This document shows, piece after piece, positions 45,273 through 54,390 of a stretch of DNA of 64,000 nucleotides. This stretch comes from Flavisphingopyxis sp963800335. Its GTDB lineage: Bacteria > Pseudomonadota > Alphaproteobacteria > Sphingomonadales > Sphingomonadaceae. Both the position numbers and the translations under genes were made by a program. Under the pieces are notes generated by a model. The model saw nothing but the letters and a program-made list of their open reading frames with translations. It did no database searches and was not told the DNA's origin. Within the stretch, counting starts at the first letter, position 1, and every line of letters starts with the position of its first letter. The stretch spans positions 620,001 through 684,000 of the forward strand of contig CAWDAN010000001.1 of NCBI GenBank assembly GCA_963800335.1, in the 5' to 3' direction.

Positions 45273-46301
45273 TTACGGGCGCACCACCGAGGCCAGCACC
45301 GCGCGATAGCTGGGCGCGATCGTCATCTTGGCATGGTGGTCGGCGGCGAGCAGCGCGTGAACGCGCGGCAGGTTGGCGCACGGCACGCCCATGAAGAGGT
45401 GATGCTCGCTGTGGAAATTGACCCAATAGGGCGCGACCGTCGCGCGCGCGATCAGCCCCGCGCGGGTGGTGCGCGCATGGCTGAACGGATCGCCCGAATC
45501 GGTCGGGGTGCAGGCGTGCTCGGCAATGTTGCGGACGCGCAGGAACAGCGGGAAGGTCGTCGCCAGCGCGACGAACCACAGGGCGAACGGCCAAACACTG
45601 CCGGCGATCGCTAGCGACAGGCCGAACAGGATCGCGTGGACGAACAGGAAACGCAGCGTCGCCTGGCGAATGAAGACGTTGGCTGTATCGGGCAACGCGG
45701 GCTCGTCGTCGGCGCTCGCAGTCGCATCAGCGGGGGCAGGTGTGTCGCCGGCAAATGCCGCGCGCAGTTGTGCCCAGCGTTGCTTGGCGAAGGTCTGGCC
45801 GGTGAGGTCGCGGAGGAACTTGCGGCGCAGGCTGGCGCGCGAGACGGGGAAAGGCGCACTGAGGCCGAGATCGGGGTCGGCCTGCGTCTGCGTATGGCGG
45901 TGGTGGGTCAGGTGATAGCTCCGATAGGCGTGCAGGTCGGTGCCGACCGGCGCGGCGCAGAGCCATTCGCTGATGCGATTGTTCCATTTGCGGTCTTTGA
46001 CCAGCAGCCCGTGCGCGGCGTCGTGCATCAGGATCGCGAGGCCGAGCTGACGGCCGCCGATGATCGCAATCGCGACCGGCGTGGCGATCAGGCCGAGCGG
46101 CCACGACAGCTGCCATAGCCAGAGCGTCACCGCGATGCTGGCGAGGATGACGAGCCACGCGTGCGCGACGAGCCAGACGCCATGCCAGCGCGACACGCGT
46201 GTCACCGCGACCCAGTCCGTCCGTGCGAAGATGTCGAGCGGGCGGACCGTTGCGACCTTGGCGGGTGCGACCCGGATAGCAGCTGCGTGATTCGCGCTCA
46301 T
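45273..46301 (-). CDS. Fatty acid desaturase family protein
   Basis: A membrane di-iron enzyme of 342 residues (from ATG 46301; an ATG six codons upstream is possible). The histidine boxes are HDAAH, HHRHT and EHHLF, with several hydrophobic spans. It would place a double bond or hydroxyl in an acyl chain or carotenoid ring. It is convergent with the asparaginase gene. Confidence 0.85.
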   Translation of the reverse strand: MSANHAAAIRVAPAKVATVRPLDIFARTDWVAVTRVSRWHGVWLVAHAWLVILASIAVTLWLWQLSWPLGLIATPVAIAIIGGRQLGLAILMHDAAHGLLVKDRKWNNRISEWLCAAPVGTDLHAYRSYHLTHHRHTQTQADPDLGLSAPFPVSRASLRRKFLRDLTGQTFAKQRWAQLRAAFAGDTPAPADATASADDEPALPDTANVFIRQATLRFLFVHAILFGLSLAIAGSVWPFALWFVALATTFPLFLRVRNIAEHACTPTDSGDPFSHARTTRAGLIARATVAPYWVNFHSEHHLFMGVPCANLPRVHALLAADHHAKMTIAPSYRAVLASVVRP

Positions 46302-46504
46302 GACGGCCGACCCGTCCAACGCCGCAGAAGTCCCGACAAGTTCACGCGCTTCACACCGTCCAGGGACGGGTTCACGGGTGTGACCCTGAGCGTGACTTTG
46401 CCGCGTTGGCGGGCGCGGTGAGCATCTGGCACGGCGAGGCGGTAACGGCGATCATGGGCGCATCGTATCAGATCGCGCCAATTGTAGGAAAGCGCTTAGC
46501 GCGA

Positions 46505-46729
46505 TCAGCCCTGGTCGGCACTCTGGACCGGATCGCTCGGCTGCTTTCCGCCGTCGGTGCGCGTGTCGCCGGGGTTGCCGCGCGGCGCATCGGTCGGCGA
46601 CTTGCCCGTCGCATTGGCATCGCTGCCTTTCTGCGAATCGACCTGGTTCTGTTGCGAGGGCGCGCCGGTGCTCGAGATGCTCGGGCCGCCGGTGCGGGCG
46701 CTGGCGGGATTGGAGTTGGTGTTGGCCAT
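46505..46729 (-). CDS. Small hydrophilic protein (74 aa)
   Basis: A Ser/Gly/Asn-rich, low-complexity protein (MANTNSNPASARTGGPSISS, ending SADQG) without hydrophobic segments. It shares a strand and style with the 65-residue protein 45 bases upstream, suggesting a two-gene unit. Not recognised beyond that; such proteins in sphingomonads are often stress-induced and disordered. Confidence 0.6.
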   Translation of the reverse strand: MANTNSNPASARTGGPSISSTGAPSQQNQVDSQKGSDANATGKSPTDAPRGNPGDTRTDGGKQPSDPVQSADQG

Positions 46730-46774
46730 GATGGTGCCTTTCGATTTCTGGTTGCGGATAGGGCAGGGATGCGT

Positions 46775-46972
46775 TCAGCTGCGCCTGCCGTCGGGTTCCT
46801 TGGCAATGCCCTTGAACGGTTCAGTGTCGGACTTGGTGTCCATGAACTCGCCATTATCGGGGCTGTCGGGATCGCGGTTGCGCTTGGTATAATGGCCCGT
46901 CGCGGGGTTCCTGACCTGGGTGCGGTGGTCGACCGATCCGGTGCGGTGACCGTCGCCGGTGTTCGTCGCCAT
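46775..46972 (-). CDS. Small hydrophilic protein (65 aa)
   Basis: A charged, His/Asp/Lys-rich protein (MATNTGDGHRTGSVDHRTQV, then YTKRNRDPDSPDNGEFMD) with a clear GAGGAGACACGTC ribosome-binding site. No transmembrane segment. Probably disordered. Upstream partner of the 74-residue gene. Confidence 0.6.
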   Translation of the reverse strand: MATNTGDGHRTGSVDHRTQVRNPATGHYTKRNRDPDSPDNGEFMDTKSDTEPFKGIAKEPDGRRS

Positions 46973-47116
46973 GACGTGTCTCCTCGTTCGTGGGCGCGCG
47001 GAGGCGGCGCCTTCGCAACACTAACGCACGGAGGATTCACGATGTTCCAGTGGTCGCCGCGCGCCGGGCGCCCCCTCTCCGCTGCGACTAAAGGGCTTCG
47101 CCCTCAAGTCTCGCTG

Positions 47117-47138
47117 CCTCTCCCCTGAAGGGGAGAGG
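47117..47138. repeat. CCTCTCCCC hairpin
   Basis: A perfect inverted repeat CCTCTCCCC-TGAA-GGGGAGAGG next to the end of the DUF885 gene. A related sequence occurs between coxA and ctaB (61717-61738). Such hairpins may be short intergenic repeats or weak terminators. Confidence 0.5.
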
Positions 47139-47146
47139 GTTTGGCG

Positions 47147-49001
47147 TTAGGCGCCACCGCCCGCTGCAATCCAGTCGTCGATTTTCTGTTCGAGCACGGG
47201 CAGCGGCAGCGCGCCGGTGCCGAGGACCTGTGCGTGGTAATCGCGGATGTCGAACCGCTCGCCGAGCGCCGCCTTTGCCTTGTCGCGGAGCCGCTGGATC
47301 GTCAGCGCGCCGACCTTGTAGGCAAGCGCCTGGCTGGGGATTGCAATATAACGTTCGACCTCGGCGGTGGCGTCGGTTTTACCCATCGTCGAATTGTCGA
47401 TCATGTAGGCGATCGCCTTGTCGCGACCCCAGCCCTTGGCGTGGATGCCGGTATCGACGACGAGGCGCATCGCGCGCAGCATCTCGTCGGAGAGCGTGCC
47501 CATGCGCTGATACGGATCGTCGAACAGGCCCATGTCGTAGCCCAACGTCTCGGCATAGAGCGCCCAACCCTCGACATAGGCGGTATTGCCGCCAAAGCGC
47601 ACGAAGGCCGGAAGCGCTTCGTTCTCCTGTGCCAGGCTGATCTGGAAATGGTGGCCGGGCGCGCCCTCGTGGAGATAAAGCGTGGTATTGCCGATGATAT
47701 TGCGGCTGGGCAGGTCGTAGGCGTTGAAATAGAAGGTGCCGGGGCGCGAACCGTCGGGCGCTCCCTGCTGATAGCTGCCGCCGGCCTGGAACTTCTCGCG
47801 GAATTCCTCATAGGGAAGGATCTCTAGCGGGGTCTTGGGGACGAGCGAGAAGAAGCGCGGAATTTGCGCATCGACGAGCTTGCCGATACGGTAATAATCC
47901 TGGGTCAGCCATTCGCGGCTCTTGGGCTGTAGTTTGGGATCGGTGCGCAGCGCCTCGAAGAACGCGTTGAGCGATCCCTTGAAGCCCACCTCGGTCTTGA
48001 CCTTTTCCATCGCGGTGCGGATCCGCGCGACCTCGCTGAGGCCGAGATTGTGGAGATAGTCGGCGGTCAGCGGCAGCGTCGTCGTGTTCTCGATCATCTG
48101 CGCATAGAGTTTCGCGCCGCCCTTCATCTGCGACAGGCCGACCTCGTCGCGCGCCTGAGGCAAGTATTCGTTGGCGAGGAAATCGCGCAGTCGCTTGTGA
48201 GCGGGATAGATGCCGTTCGCGATGACATCGCGATATTCGGCCGTGAGCCGCGCCTTGTCGGCGGCGCTGAAATCGTCGGGAAACATGCCGACGGGGCCGT
48301 AGAAGGGCGACTGATCGACCGGCTGGGCGAGCTGCGTATCGAGCTGCTCGATGACATTGCGGACGGTCAGCTTGGTTTCGACGACGCCGCTCTGCATGCC
48401 TTCGCGGAAACGGGCGATCGCGCGGTCGGTCAGCGCGATGTATTCGGCGTGCCGCTTGAGGTTGTTCTCGTAGTCGGCGAGCGTCTTGAACGGCGCGGCG
48501 CTCTTGCCGCTGGCGAAGGTCGGATAGAAGGTGTGGAAGCCCGAGAAATGATTGACCGGGCGGACATCGGTCAGCGCAAGTATCTCGGGGGTCAGGCCCT
48601 TGAGCGACTGGCGCTGGTTGTAAGCGAAGACGTCATAGGCGATCCGATCGTTCGCATCGAGCGCGGCGCGGTCGATTCCGGCCAATGCGGCGAGGTTGTC
48701 GTTGGCGGCGGCGCGTTCGGCATCGTTGTATTCGTCGGTGAGGAAATCGCCGAGCCGGTCGGCATAGCGCATGTCGCCGCGAAACAGCGCCTCGATCGGG
48801 TTGCGCTTGAGATTGGCCTCGTCGCTCGCAGCGAACAGCGCGAACAGGCGATCGTGCTCGGCCTGTGGCCGCGGCGGCGGTATCCACCGCTGCGACCGCG
48901 CTAGCGGCAACCGAGGGAGCGGCGGTACCATTGTCGATCGTCGCACAGGCGGCGAGCGGAAGCATGAGCGCGAGGATCGAGGTGGAACGGAGCAGGGTCA
49001 T
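47147..49001 (-). CDS. DUF885 zinc-peptidase-like lipoprotein, frameshifted
   Basis: A long DUF885 protein (about 618 residues) with the metal motif LYLHEGAPGHHFQI and the partner region YVEGWALYAETLGYDMG. The N-terminal lipoprotein signal (MTLLRSTSILALMLPLAACA, Cys-lipobox) is in another frame from 49001; one extra base at about 48870 separates it from QAEHDRLFALFAASDEANLK. DUF885 members are gluzincin-like peptidases, probably periplasmic carboxypeptidases or dipeptidases. The function in this organism is open. Confidence 0.8.
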
Positions 49002-49095
49002 GACGGGCCTTTCGAAGCGTAGTGTATTGATTGCATAATACAGATAGAAACGTGCGGCAAGGGCGGCTTGGTTTTGCGCTCCCGCCGGTGGTCGA

Positions 49096-50379
49096 TCAGT
49101 CGGCGACCTTGCCGCGAACCATGACCCAGCCGATATTTTCGAGGCCGCGGATGTCGGCAAGCGGGTTGCCGTCGACCGCGATGATGTCGGCGCTGTAGCC
49201 GGGCGCGAGGCGACCGATTTCGCCCTCGAGACCGAGCAGCTTCGCCGCCCCCGTCGTTGCGGTGGCGAGCGCTTCGGCATTCGACAGGCCGCCCAGATCG
49301 CGCATCAGCGCAAATTCACCCGCGTTGCGGCCATGTTCGTAAACGCCGGCGTCGGTCCCGAAAACGATCGTCACGCCGACATCGTGCGCGATGCGCGTCG
49401 CCTTGCCGACGACGCCGAGCGTCATGCGGACCTTTTCGGCAACGGCGGGCGTGTAACGGTCCTGCGCAAGACCTTCGCGGATGCCGGTATAGGCCATCAG
49501 CGTCGGCACGAGGACGGTGCCGTGTTTCTTCATCTCGCGTAGCGTCGCCTCGCTGGCGAAGGTGCCGTGCTCGATCGAATCGACGCCGGCGCGAGTCGCG
49601 GCAAGGATGCCGGCATCGGCATGGGCGTGCGCGGCGACCTTGACGCCGAGGCCATGCGCGGTGTCGATGATCGCCTTCATCTCTTCGTCGGTGAATGCCT
49701 GGCCTAGGCTCTTGTCGCCCTGGCTGAGGACGCCTCCGGTGGCGTGGAACTTGATGAGGTCGGCGCCGCGCGCCACCGCTTCGCGCACGCGCGCCGCGCA
49801 CTCGACCGCGCCGGTGCACAGGTTGGTGAGGTCGAACACTTCGCGCACTTCGGGGCGGAAGGCGGTCGAATCGCCATGGCCACCGATGACCGACAGCGCC
49901 GGACCCGAAACGAGCATCCGCGGTCCTTCGACCAGTCCCTCATCGATGCCGCGGCGCAGCGCGAACCCGGTCAGCTTCGCCGAGCCGACGTCGCGGACGG
50001 TGGTGAAGCCCGCGCGCAGTGTCGCGCGCGCGTTCTTGACGCCGACGATCATGTCCCATTCGGGCGGGTCGACCGCCTCGCGCCAATAGTCGCCGCCGGG
50101 ATCGAAGGTGAGGTGGACGTGCGCGTCAACCAGTCCCGGCAGCACGGTCTTGTCGCCAAGCTCGATGGTCTTGGCGCCCGCCGGTGCGGGCTGGATACCG
50201 CCCACGATGCTGACGATCCTGCCGTCGGTCACGGTGATCGTCGCGGGGCCATCGTAAGACGCGCCGGCATCGCGGACGATATGGCCGGCATGGATGACGG
50301 TGGTGTCGGCCAGCGCCGGCGCCGCGAGTGCAAGCGATAGTGCGGCGCAGCTCTGCGCCAGAAGCTTTCCGAATGCCAT
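49096..50379 (-). CDS. Secreted amidohydrolase/imidazolonepropionase-like peptidase
   Basis: A 427-residue metal-dependent amidohydrolase (PF01979) with signal peptide MAFGKLLAQSCAALSLALAA. Metal ligands are in VDAHVHLTFDP, the Lys-equivalent region DLIKFHATGGVLSQ, VAAHAHADAGI, SIEHGTFASE and FGTDAGVYEHGRN. Homologues are Xaa-Pro or other dipeptidases and carbamate hydrolases. It is divergent from nothing; the DUF885 peptidase follows on the same strand, so the two may act together on periplasmic peptides. Confidence 0.85.
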   Translation of the reverse strand: MAFGKLLAQSCAALSLALAAPALADTTVIHAGHIVRDAGASYDGPATITVTDGRIVSIVGGIQPAPAGAKTIELGDKTVLPGLVDAHVHLTFDPGGDYWREAVDPPEWDMIVGVKNARATLRAGFTTVRDVGSAKLTGFALRRGIDEGLVEGPRMLVSGPALSVIGGHGDSTAFRPEVREVFDLTNLCTGAVECAARVREAVARGADLIKFHATGGVLSQGDKSLGQAFTDEEMKAIIDTAHGLGVKVAAHAHADAGILAATRAGVDSIEHGTFASEATLREMKKHGTVLVPTLMAYTGIREGLAQDRYTPAVAEKVRMTLGVVGKATRIAHDVGVTIVFGTDAGVYEHGRNAGEFALMRDLGGLSNAEALATATTGAAKLLGLEGEIGRLAPGYSADIIAVDGNPLADIRGLENIGWVMVRGKVAD

Positions 50380-50450
50380 GCGACTCGTCCCCCTGTTGCT
50401 GATCGCGGCGAACTTGCGACCGACACCGGGGCGATGCAAGCCGCGATACG

Positions 50451-50483
50451 AAAACGGGCCGGAAGGTTTCCCTCCCGGCCCGG
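50451..50483 (-). terminator. Terminator after the RcnB-like gene
   Basis: On the minus strand CCGGGCCGGGAGGGAAACCTTCCGGCCCG ends in TTTT. It lies 22 bases past the stop of the gene at 50505. Confidence 0.8.
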
Positions 50484-50504
50484 TAAACTGTCGCTGGCAA
50501 GGCC

Positions 50505-51341
50505 TTACCAGAAGACCCCGTAGATCACGTCAACGACGCGGCCGCGGCGCGTATCGACGAGCAGCGCGTCGTCATAATAGCGCACCCAGCGATAGGGGTA
50601 ATAGGCCGGCGGCAGACGGTACTGCCACGGATCGTTGATCCAGTAGCGATTGCCGTAGAACAGCGAGCCGAGCGAAAAGCCGATGTTGAGCCGGCGATAG
50701 CGATAATCGCGATAGGGCGCGTGATAGCGGCCGAGGCGATAGGCATTGCGGTGGTTGTTGCGATAGGTGCGATAGTCGTAGCGATGGTCGCGCCGCCAGT
50801 CGCGGCTCCAGCTGCGCTGGTCGCGACGGCTCTCGATGCGGCGCGTGTCACGGCGGTCGTCATAGCGACGCGCATCGCGGCGGTCGGCGGTTCGGCGCTG
50901 GTCGCGATAGCGGTTGACCGCGGTTGCACCCGAACGATCACGCGTGGTGCGCGTGTCGCGGCGCTCTTGCTGGCGAGAGACCTGCCGATCATCGCGGTGG
51001 TCGCGACGATAATCGTTGGTCGTCACGCGGGCCTGCGTCGCGCGCCGATCGCCACGGCGCGACTGGCGATCGTCGCGTCGGTCGCTGCGCGCTTCGCGGC
51101 GGGCTTCGGCTTGTCGAGCCTGCGCCGCTTGCTGGCGAGCTTCACCGCGCGACCGTTCGCCGCGCTGTGTCGAACGCGACGAACGATCGCCGCGCTGTCC
51201 GCGTCGATCGTCGCGCTGGGCGATCTCGATGCGGTTGCTGATCTGTGCGCTGATCCCGGTATCGCTTGCCGCATAAGCGGGCACGAGCGGGGTCATCATG
51301 GTTGCGGCTGCAAGCAGACCGCCAAGCAATTTATAAGCCAT
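50505..51341 (-). CDS. RcnB-like Arg-rich periplasmic protein
   Basis: A 278-residue protein starting MAYKLLGGLLAAATMMTPLV behind AGGAGG. A signal peptide is followed by about 150 residues extremely rich in Arg, Asp and Gln (EARRQAAQARQAEARREARS-like repeats), then a compact C-terminal domain ending DPWQYRLPPAYYPYRWVRYY and VDVIYGVFW, which matches RcnB (PF11776), a nickel/cobalt homeostasis periplasmic protein. Whether it binds metals here is not shown; no rcnA lies nearby. Confidence 0.8.
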   Translation of the reverse strand: MAYKLLGGLLAAATMMTPLVPAYAASDTGISAQISNRIEIAQRDDRRGQRGDRSSRSTQRGERSRGEARQQAAQARQAEARREARSDRRDDRQSRRGDRRATQARVTTNDYRRDHRDDRQVSRQQERRDTRTTRDRSGATAVNRYRDQRRTADRRDARRYDDRRDTRRIESRRDQRSWSRDWRRDHRYDYRTYRNNHRNAYRLGRYHAPYRDYRYRRLNIGFSLGSLFYGNRYWINDPWQYRLPPAYYPYRWVRYYDDALLVDTRRGRVVDVIYGVFW

Positions 51342-51455
51342 CAAGGCCTCCTGTGTTTGCGCTTCCCGGGCGGACACAGTGTCCAGTATCGTCATGGTTA
51401 AGCGCGCGTAGATGGACTCGCGCTGAACTGAATCGTCGGTCTGGTGACAGGCCGA

Positions 51456-51995
51456 TCAACGCTCGGGGGTCAACGCGGGCACCGCGCGCGCGGCGTCCTC
51501 GGGCGAGATGCCCGGCGGCGGTGCGGCGGCAATGCGTTCCTCGCCGCGCGCGACGCGAGCCGCCAGCTCGACTGCTTCATAGACTCGCGGATAGCAGCCG
51601 CAGCGGCACAGGTTGGTGATCTCGCGATCGATGTCGCCGCGCGTCGGGCTGGGATTCTTCCTGAGCAGGACGGCAATCGCCATGACCATGCCCGGGGTGC
51701 AGAAACCGCATTGCGGCACCTGTTTCTCGGCGAACGCCTGTTGCACCGGATGGCTGCGATCACGGCTGAGCGCCTCGATCGTGGTAACGAAGCGCCCCTC
51801 GACGTCGGCCAGGCTGACCTGGCAGCTGCGGATCGCCTCGCCGTCGATCATCACGGTGCAGGCGCCGCAATCGCCGGTGCCGCAGCCATATTTGGTCCCC
51901 GTCAGGTTCGACGCATCGCGCAACGCCCACAGCAACGGCGTCGCCGGGTCCATGCGATAGTCGACCGGTCGGTCGTTGACGGTCAGTGCGGTCAT
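51456..51995 (-). CDS. (2Fe-2S)-binding subunit of a molybdenum hydroxylase (IorA-like)
   Basis: A 179-residue protein starting MTALTVNDRPVDYRMDPATP. It carries the plant-type [2Fe-2S] motif YGCGTGDCGACTVMIDGEAIR and the second cluster CGFCTPGM and NLCRCGCYPR, as in the small subunit of isoquinoline 1-oxidoreductase and aldehyde dehydrogenases. The second site reads CRCGC where most have CRCGT, an extra Cys. The molybdopterin subunit gene that should follow is absent; RcnB follows instead. It is 4 bases behind the aldolase gene. Confidence 0.85.
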   Translation of the reverse strand: MTALTVNDRPVDYRMDPATPLLWALRDASNLTGTKYGCGTGDCGACTVMIDGEAIRSCQVSLADVEGRFVTTIEALSRDRSHPVQQAFAEKQVPQCGFCTPGMVMAIAVLLRKNPSPTRGDIDREITNLCRCGCYPRVYEAVELAARVARGEERIAAAPPPGISPEDAARAVPALTPER

Positions 51996-51999
51996 TGCG

Positions 52000-52776
52000 C
52001 TATTCGCGCCAGCTGCTGTCGATCTTGTCGATCCGGCGGACCCAGGCGTCGAAATCGGCGCGGCCGGGTTCGGCGCTCGCCTGCGCCATGAAGATGTCGC
52101 GCTGGTGGACGTCGATGACCTCCTGGCTGACATGGACCGGCTCGCCCATCGACAGCGTCGCGAGCTGGATCTCGCACGCGCGTTGCAGCGCCCAGTATTG
52201 CACGAAGGCGATCGGCAGCGTCATGCCCATGACGACGGGACCGTGGTTGCGCAGCATCAGGATGCGCTTGTCGCCGAGGTTCTTGAGGAGCCGCTCACCC
52301 TCCTCGTCGCGCACGGTAACGCCCTCGAAATCGTGATAGGCGATCCGGCCGATGAAGTTGCAGGCATAGAAATTGGTCGGCAGCAGCCCAGCCTCGGTCG
52401 CGCAGACCGCCATCGTCGCGGTGGTGTGCGTGTGGATGATCGCGTGCGCGTCGGGCAGGTTGCGATGGAACACCGCGTGCTGGACGAAGCCCGCGCGATT
52501 GACCGGGTAATCGCTGCCGTCCAAGACGTTGCCGTCGATATCGACCTTGACCAGGTTTGATGCGGTGACTTCGGAAAACATGAGGCCGAACGGATTGATC
52601 AGGAAGGCGCCGGGCTCGTCGGGTAGCTTGACCGTGATGTGGTTGTAGATGCTCTCGGTCCAGCCGAGGTGGTCGAAAATGCGATAGCAGGCGGCGAGTT
52701 CCTGACGCGCCTTCCATTCGGCCTCGGACATGTCGGGGCGGGGATCGGCGCGGTCGATTGCAGGGGCGGTGGCCAT
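52000..52776 (-). CDS. Class II aldolase/adducin family protein
   Basis: A 258-residue protein from ATG 52776 behind AAGGAGTTCCCC. It has the class II aldolase core: SIYNHITVKLPDEPGAFLIN, VFHRNLPDAHAIIHTHTTAT (zinc His pair), and a late LRNHGPVVMG (third His). Related enzymes are L-fuculose-phosphate and other sugar-phosphate aldolases, but many of this adducin-like group have no known substrate. It is probably cotranscribed with the [2Fe-2S] subunit. Confidence 0.82.
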   Translation of the reverse strand: MATAPAIDRADPRPDMSEAEWKARQELAACYRIFDHLGWTESIYNHITVKLPDEPGAFLINPFGLMFSEVTASNLVKVDIDGNVLDGSDYPVNRAGFVQHAVFHRNLPDAHAIIHTHTTATMAVCATEAGLLPTNFYACNFIGRIAYHDFEGVTVRDEEGERLLKNLGDKRILMLRNHGPVVMGMTLPIAFVQYWALQRACEIQLATLSMGEPVHVSQEVIDVHQRDIFMAQASAEPGRADFDAWVRRIDKIDSSWRE

Positions 52777-52871
52777 GGGGAACTCCTTCTTCGCTGACCG
52801 TAGGCATAGCCCGCGGCGCGCGCGATTTCGAGCGCTTATCCGTAGGTGTCGCTGGACGCAGCGACCGATGC

Positions 52872-52903
52872 AAAAAAGGGCCGGGGGATCGCACCCCCGG
52901 CCC
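52872..52903 (-). terminator. Terminator after the tail-collar gene
   Basis: On the minus strand GGGCCGGGGG pairs with CCCCCGGCCC over a 6-base loop and is followed by six T. It lies between the collar gene stop and the aldolase start. Confidence 0.85.
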
Positions 52904-52929
52904 GTGTCACCAGCCAAGTCGGCCGCGAC

Positions 52930-53556
52930 TTAGTTGCGCGAAGGAAATACGCCCGCGGTCGCCACGCAATAGCGCATGGTGAGATACGGCTGGATATTGG
53001 TCTGCGGCTGGCTGCCGCCCGCATTGGCATTGACGACGGTTCCGGCCGCCATGTTGCTACCGGTCGTCGGCGTTCCTGGCCGGACATAGGTATCGTCAGC
53101 GGTGACCCCGAAAGCCCCGCCGTCGGCACGCCGGCTGTTCGATGCGGTCGCTCCTGCGGTCTGGATCGATCCGACGTGCGTGTGCTGCGGCATCTGGTTG
53201 ACCGTCATCGTCGTCGTTTCGACGCCGCCTGTCTGGCCCTGGCTATAGTTGCTCAGGCCCGGCCCCTGGCCGAGGTGGATCGGCACGCGCCCGCGCAGGT
53301 CGGGCAAGGCAAAGGTGGTAGTGCCGTTTCCGCCATAGGTGGTGCCGAACAGCGCGAACAGGGCGGAGTTCGAGGAAATGGACAGCAATTGACCGTTCGC
53401 ATCCGCCCAGTTCCGCGGACAATAGGTAAATCCTACCAGGGCAATCTGACCCAGGAACGGATCGCTCGCCTGGGCGTGTGCAGGCGTGGCCCCTACGACC
53501 CCTGCGACCATTGCCGTACCAGCCAGAAAATTAACACTCAGTTTGCTCAATTTCAT
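52930..53556 (-). CDS. Secreted phage tail-collar-domain protein (microcystin-dependent-protein-like)
   Basis: A 208-residue protein starting MKLSKLSVNFLAGTAMVAGV, with a signal peptide ending near AHAQA. The body is a phage tail collar domain (PF07484): DPFLGQIALVGFTYCPRNWA, GNGTTTFALPDLRGRVPIHL, and QPYLTMRYCVATAGVFP. Such collar proteins occur in phage tail fibres and as stand-alone secreted proteins related to MdpB. There is no phage gene nearby, so this is a domesticated or independent secreted protein. Two cysteines may form a disulfide. Confidence 0.85.
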   Translation of the reverse strand: MKLSKLSVNFLAGTAMVAGVVGATPAHAQASDPFLGQIALVGFTYCPRNWADANGQLLSISSNSALFALFGTTYGGNGTTTFALPDLRGRVPIHLGQGPGLSNYSQGQTGGVETTTMTVNQMPQHTHVGSIQTAGATASNSRRADGGAFGVTADDTYVRPGTPTTGSNMAAGTVVNANAGGSQPQTNIQPYLTMRYCVATAGVFPSRN

Positions 53557-54051
53557 CCAACCTCTCCCCTGATATAACGCCAAGTCCGAGAGTCTTGGCA
53601 TCCAGCCAAACATAAATCCCCCGGCAACGGGTTTATTATAGAGAAAATACCTGATCGGCAAATGGTCGGGATACGATTATTCAAGCTGGGACTTGGCATT
53701 GCCATTTGTCGCGTCGCACTCACGGTTCTGCGCTGACGCATATCTCCGCGTTTGATTGCTGTCAGGGGTATGCATGATTCATCTATTCGCGAAAAACGCC
53801 GCGATTTCTGCGCTCGGTTTCGATGGCTGGGATCGCAAGCGCGGGACCGGCGGCGAACCGTCAGCGCGTTTTTCGCTTGATGCGGTGAGGGGGCGTTGCT
53901 AGGAGCGCGGCGGACGGCGCAAACATGTCTTTGCGACGAAGCCTTGGCTCGCGCTATAATCTGCGAGCCATTCGTGCTATCGAGAGTTTATCGATTCGGC
54001 CAAACGCCCTTGCGGCGACCGAATTCGCAGTGATTGGAGTGACGGGAATTT
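53557..54051. other. 495-base intergenic region before rpsU
   Basis: No supportable gene. It holds the upstream region of the collar gene and, at its right end, a good promoter for rpsU (see below). Codon-like GC structure is lower on the left half. Confidence 0.6.
53931..53960 (+). promoter_or_regulatory. Promoter of rpsU
   Basis: TTGCGA at 53931-53936, an 18-base spacer and a perfect TATAAT at 53955-53960 give a near-consensus promoter about 90 bases before the rpsU start. Confidence 0.6.
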
Positions 54052-54255
54052 ATGCAGATCATCGTTCGCGATAACAATGTCGACCAAGCCTTGCGCGCGC
54101 TCAAGAAGAAGCTGCAGCGTGAGGGCGTGTATCGCGAAATGAAGCTGCGCCGGCACTATGAGAAGCCGAGCGAAAAGCGCGCCCGTGAAAAGGCCGCCGC
54201 GGTTCGCCGCGCGCGCAAGATGGATCGCAAGCGGATGGAGCGCGACGGCAGCTAA
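54052..54255 (+). CDS. rpsU: 30S ribosomal protein S21
   Basis: A 67-residue basic protein, MQIIVRDNNVDQALRALKKK, ending RKMDRKRMERDGS, the family length and composition. It binds the 3' end of 16S rRNA near the anti-Shine-Dalgarno. A GGAGTGACGGG site precedes ATG 54052. A strong terminator follows. Confidence 0.97.
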   Translation: MQIIVRDNNVDQALRALKKKLQREGVYREMKLRRHYEKPSEKRAREKAAAVRRARKMDRKRMERDGS

Positions 54256-54292
54256 GCCCGGCGCGAGAACAGATTCACTTCAGCGAATCACC

Positions 54293-54327
54293 AAAAGGGC
54301 GTCGGACTTCGGTCCGGCGCCTTTTTC
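54293..54327. terminator. Terminator after rpsU
   Basis: GGCGTCGGAC pairs with GTCCGGCGCC (one wobble) over a TTCG loop, with AAAA before and TTTTT after. Confidence 0.85.
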
Positions 54328-54390
54328 TTTGCCCGCGCGCGCGCCTCGGGTTAGGAGCGCGCGCTAGACGTCTTGCCGAAGGAAATTCCA

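Noticed and set aside
47117..47138. CRISPR-like repeat.
   Set aside because: It is a single hairpin with no spacer array.
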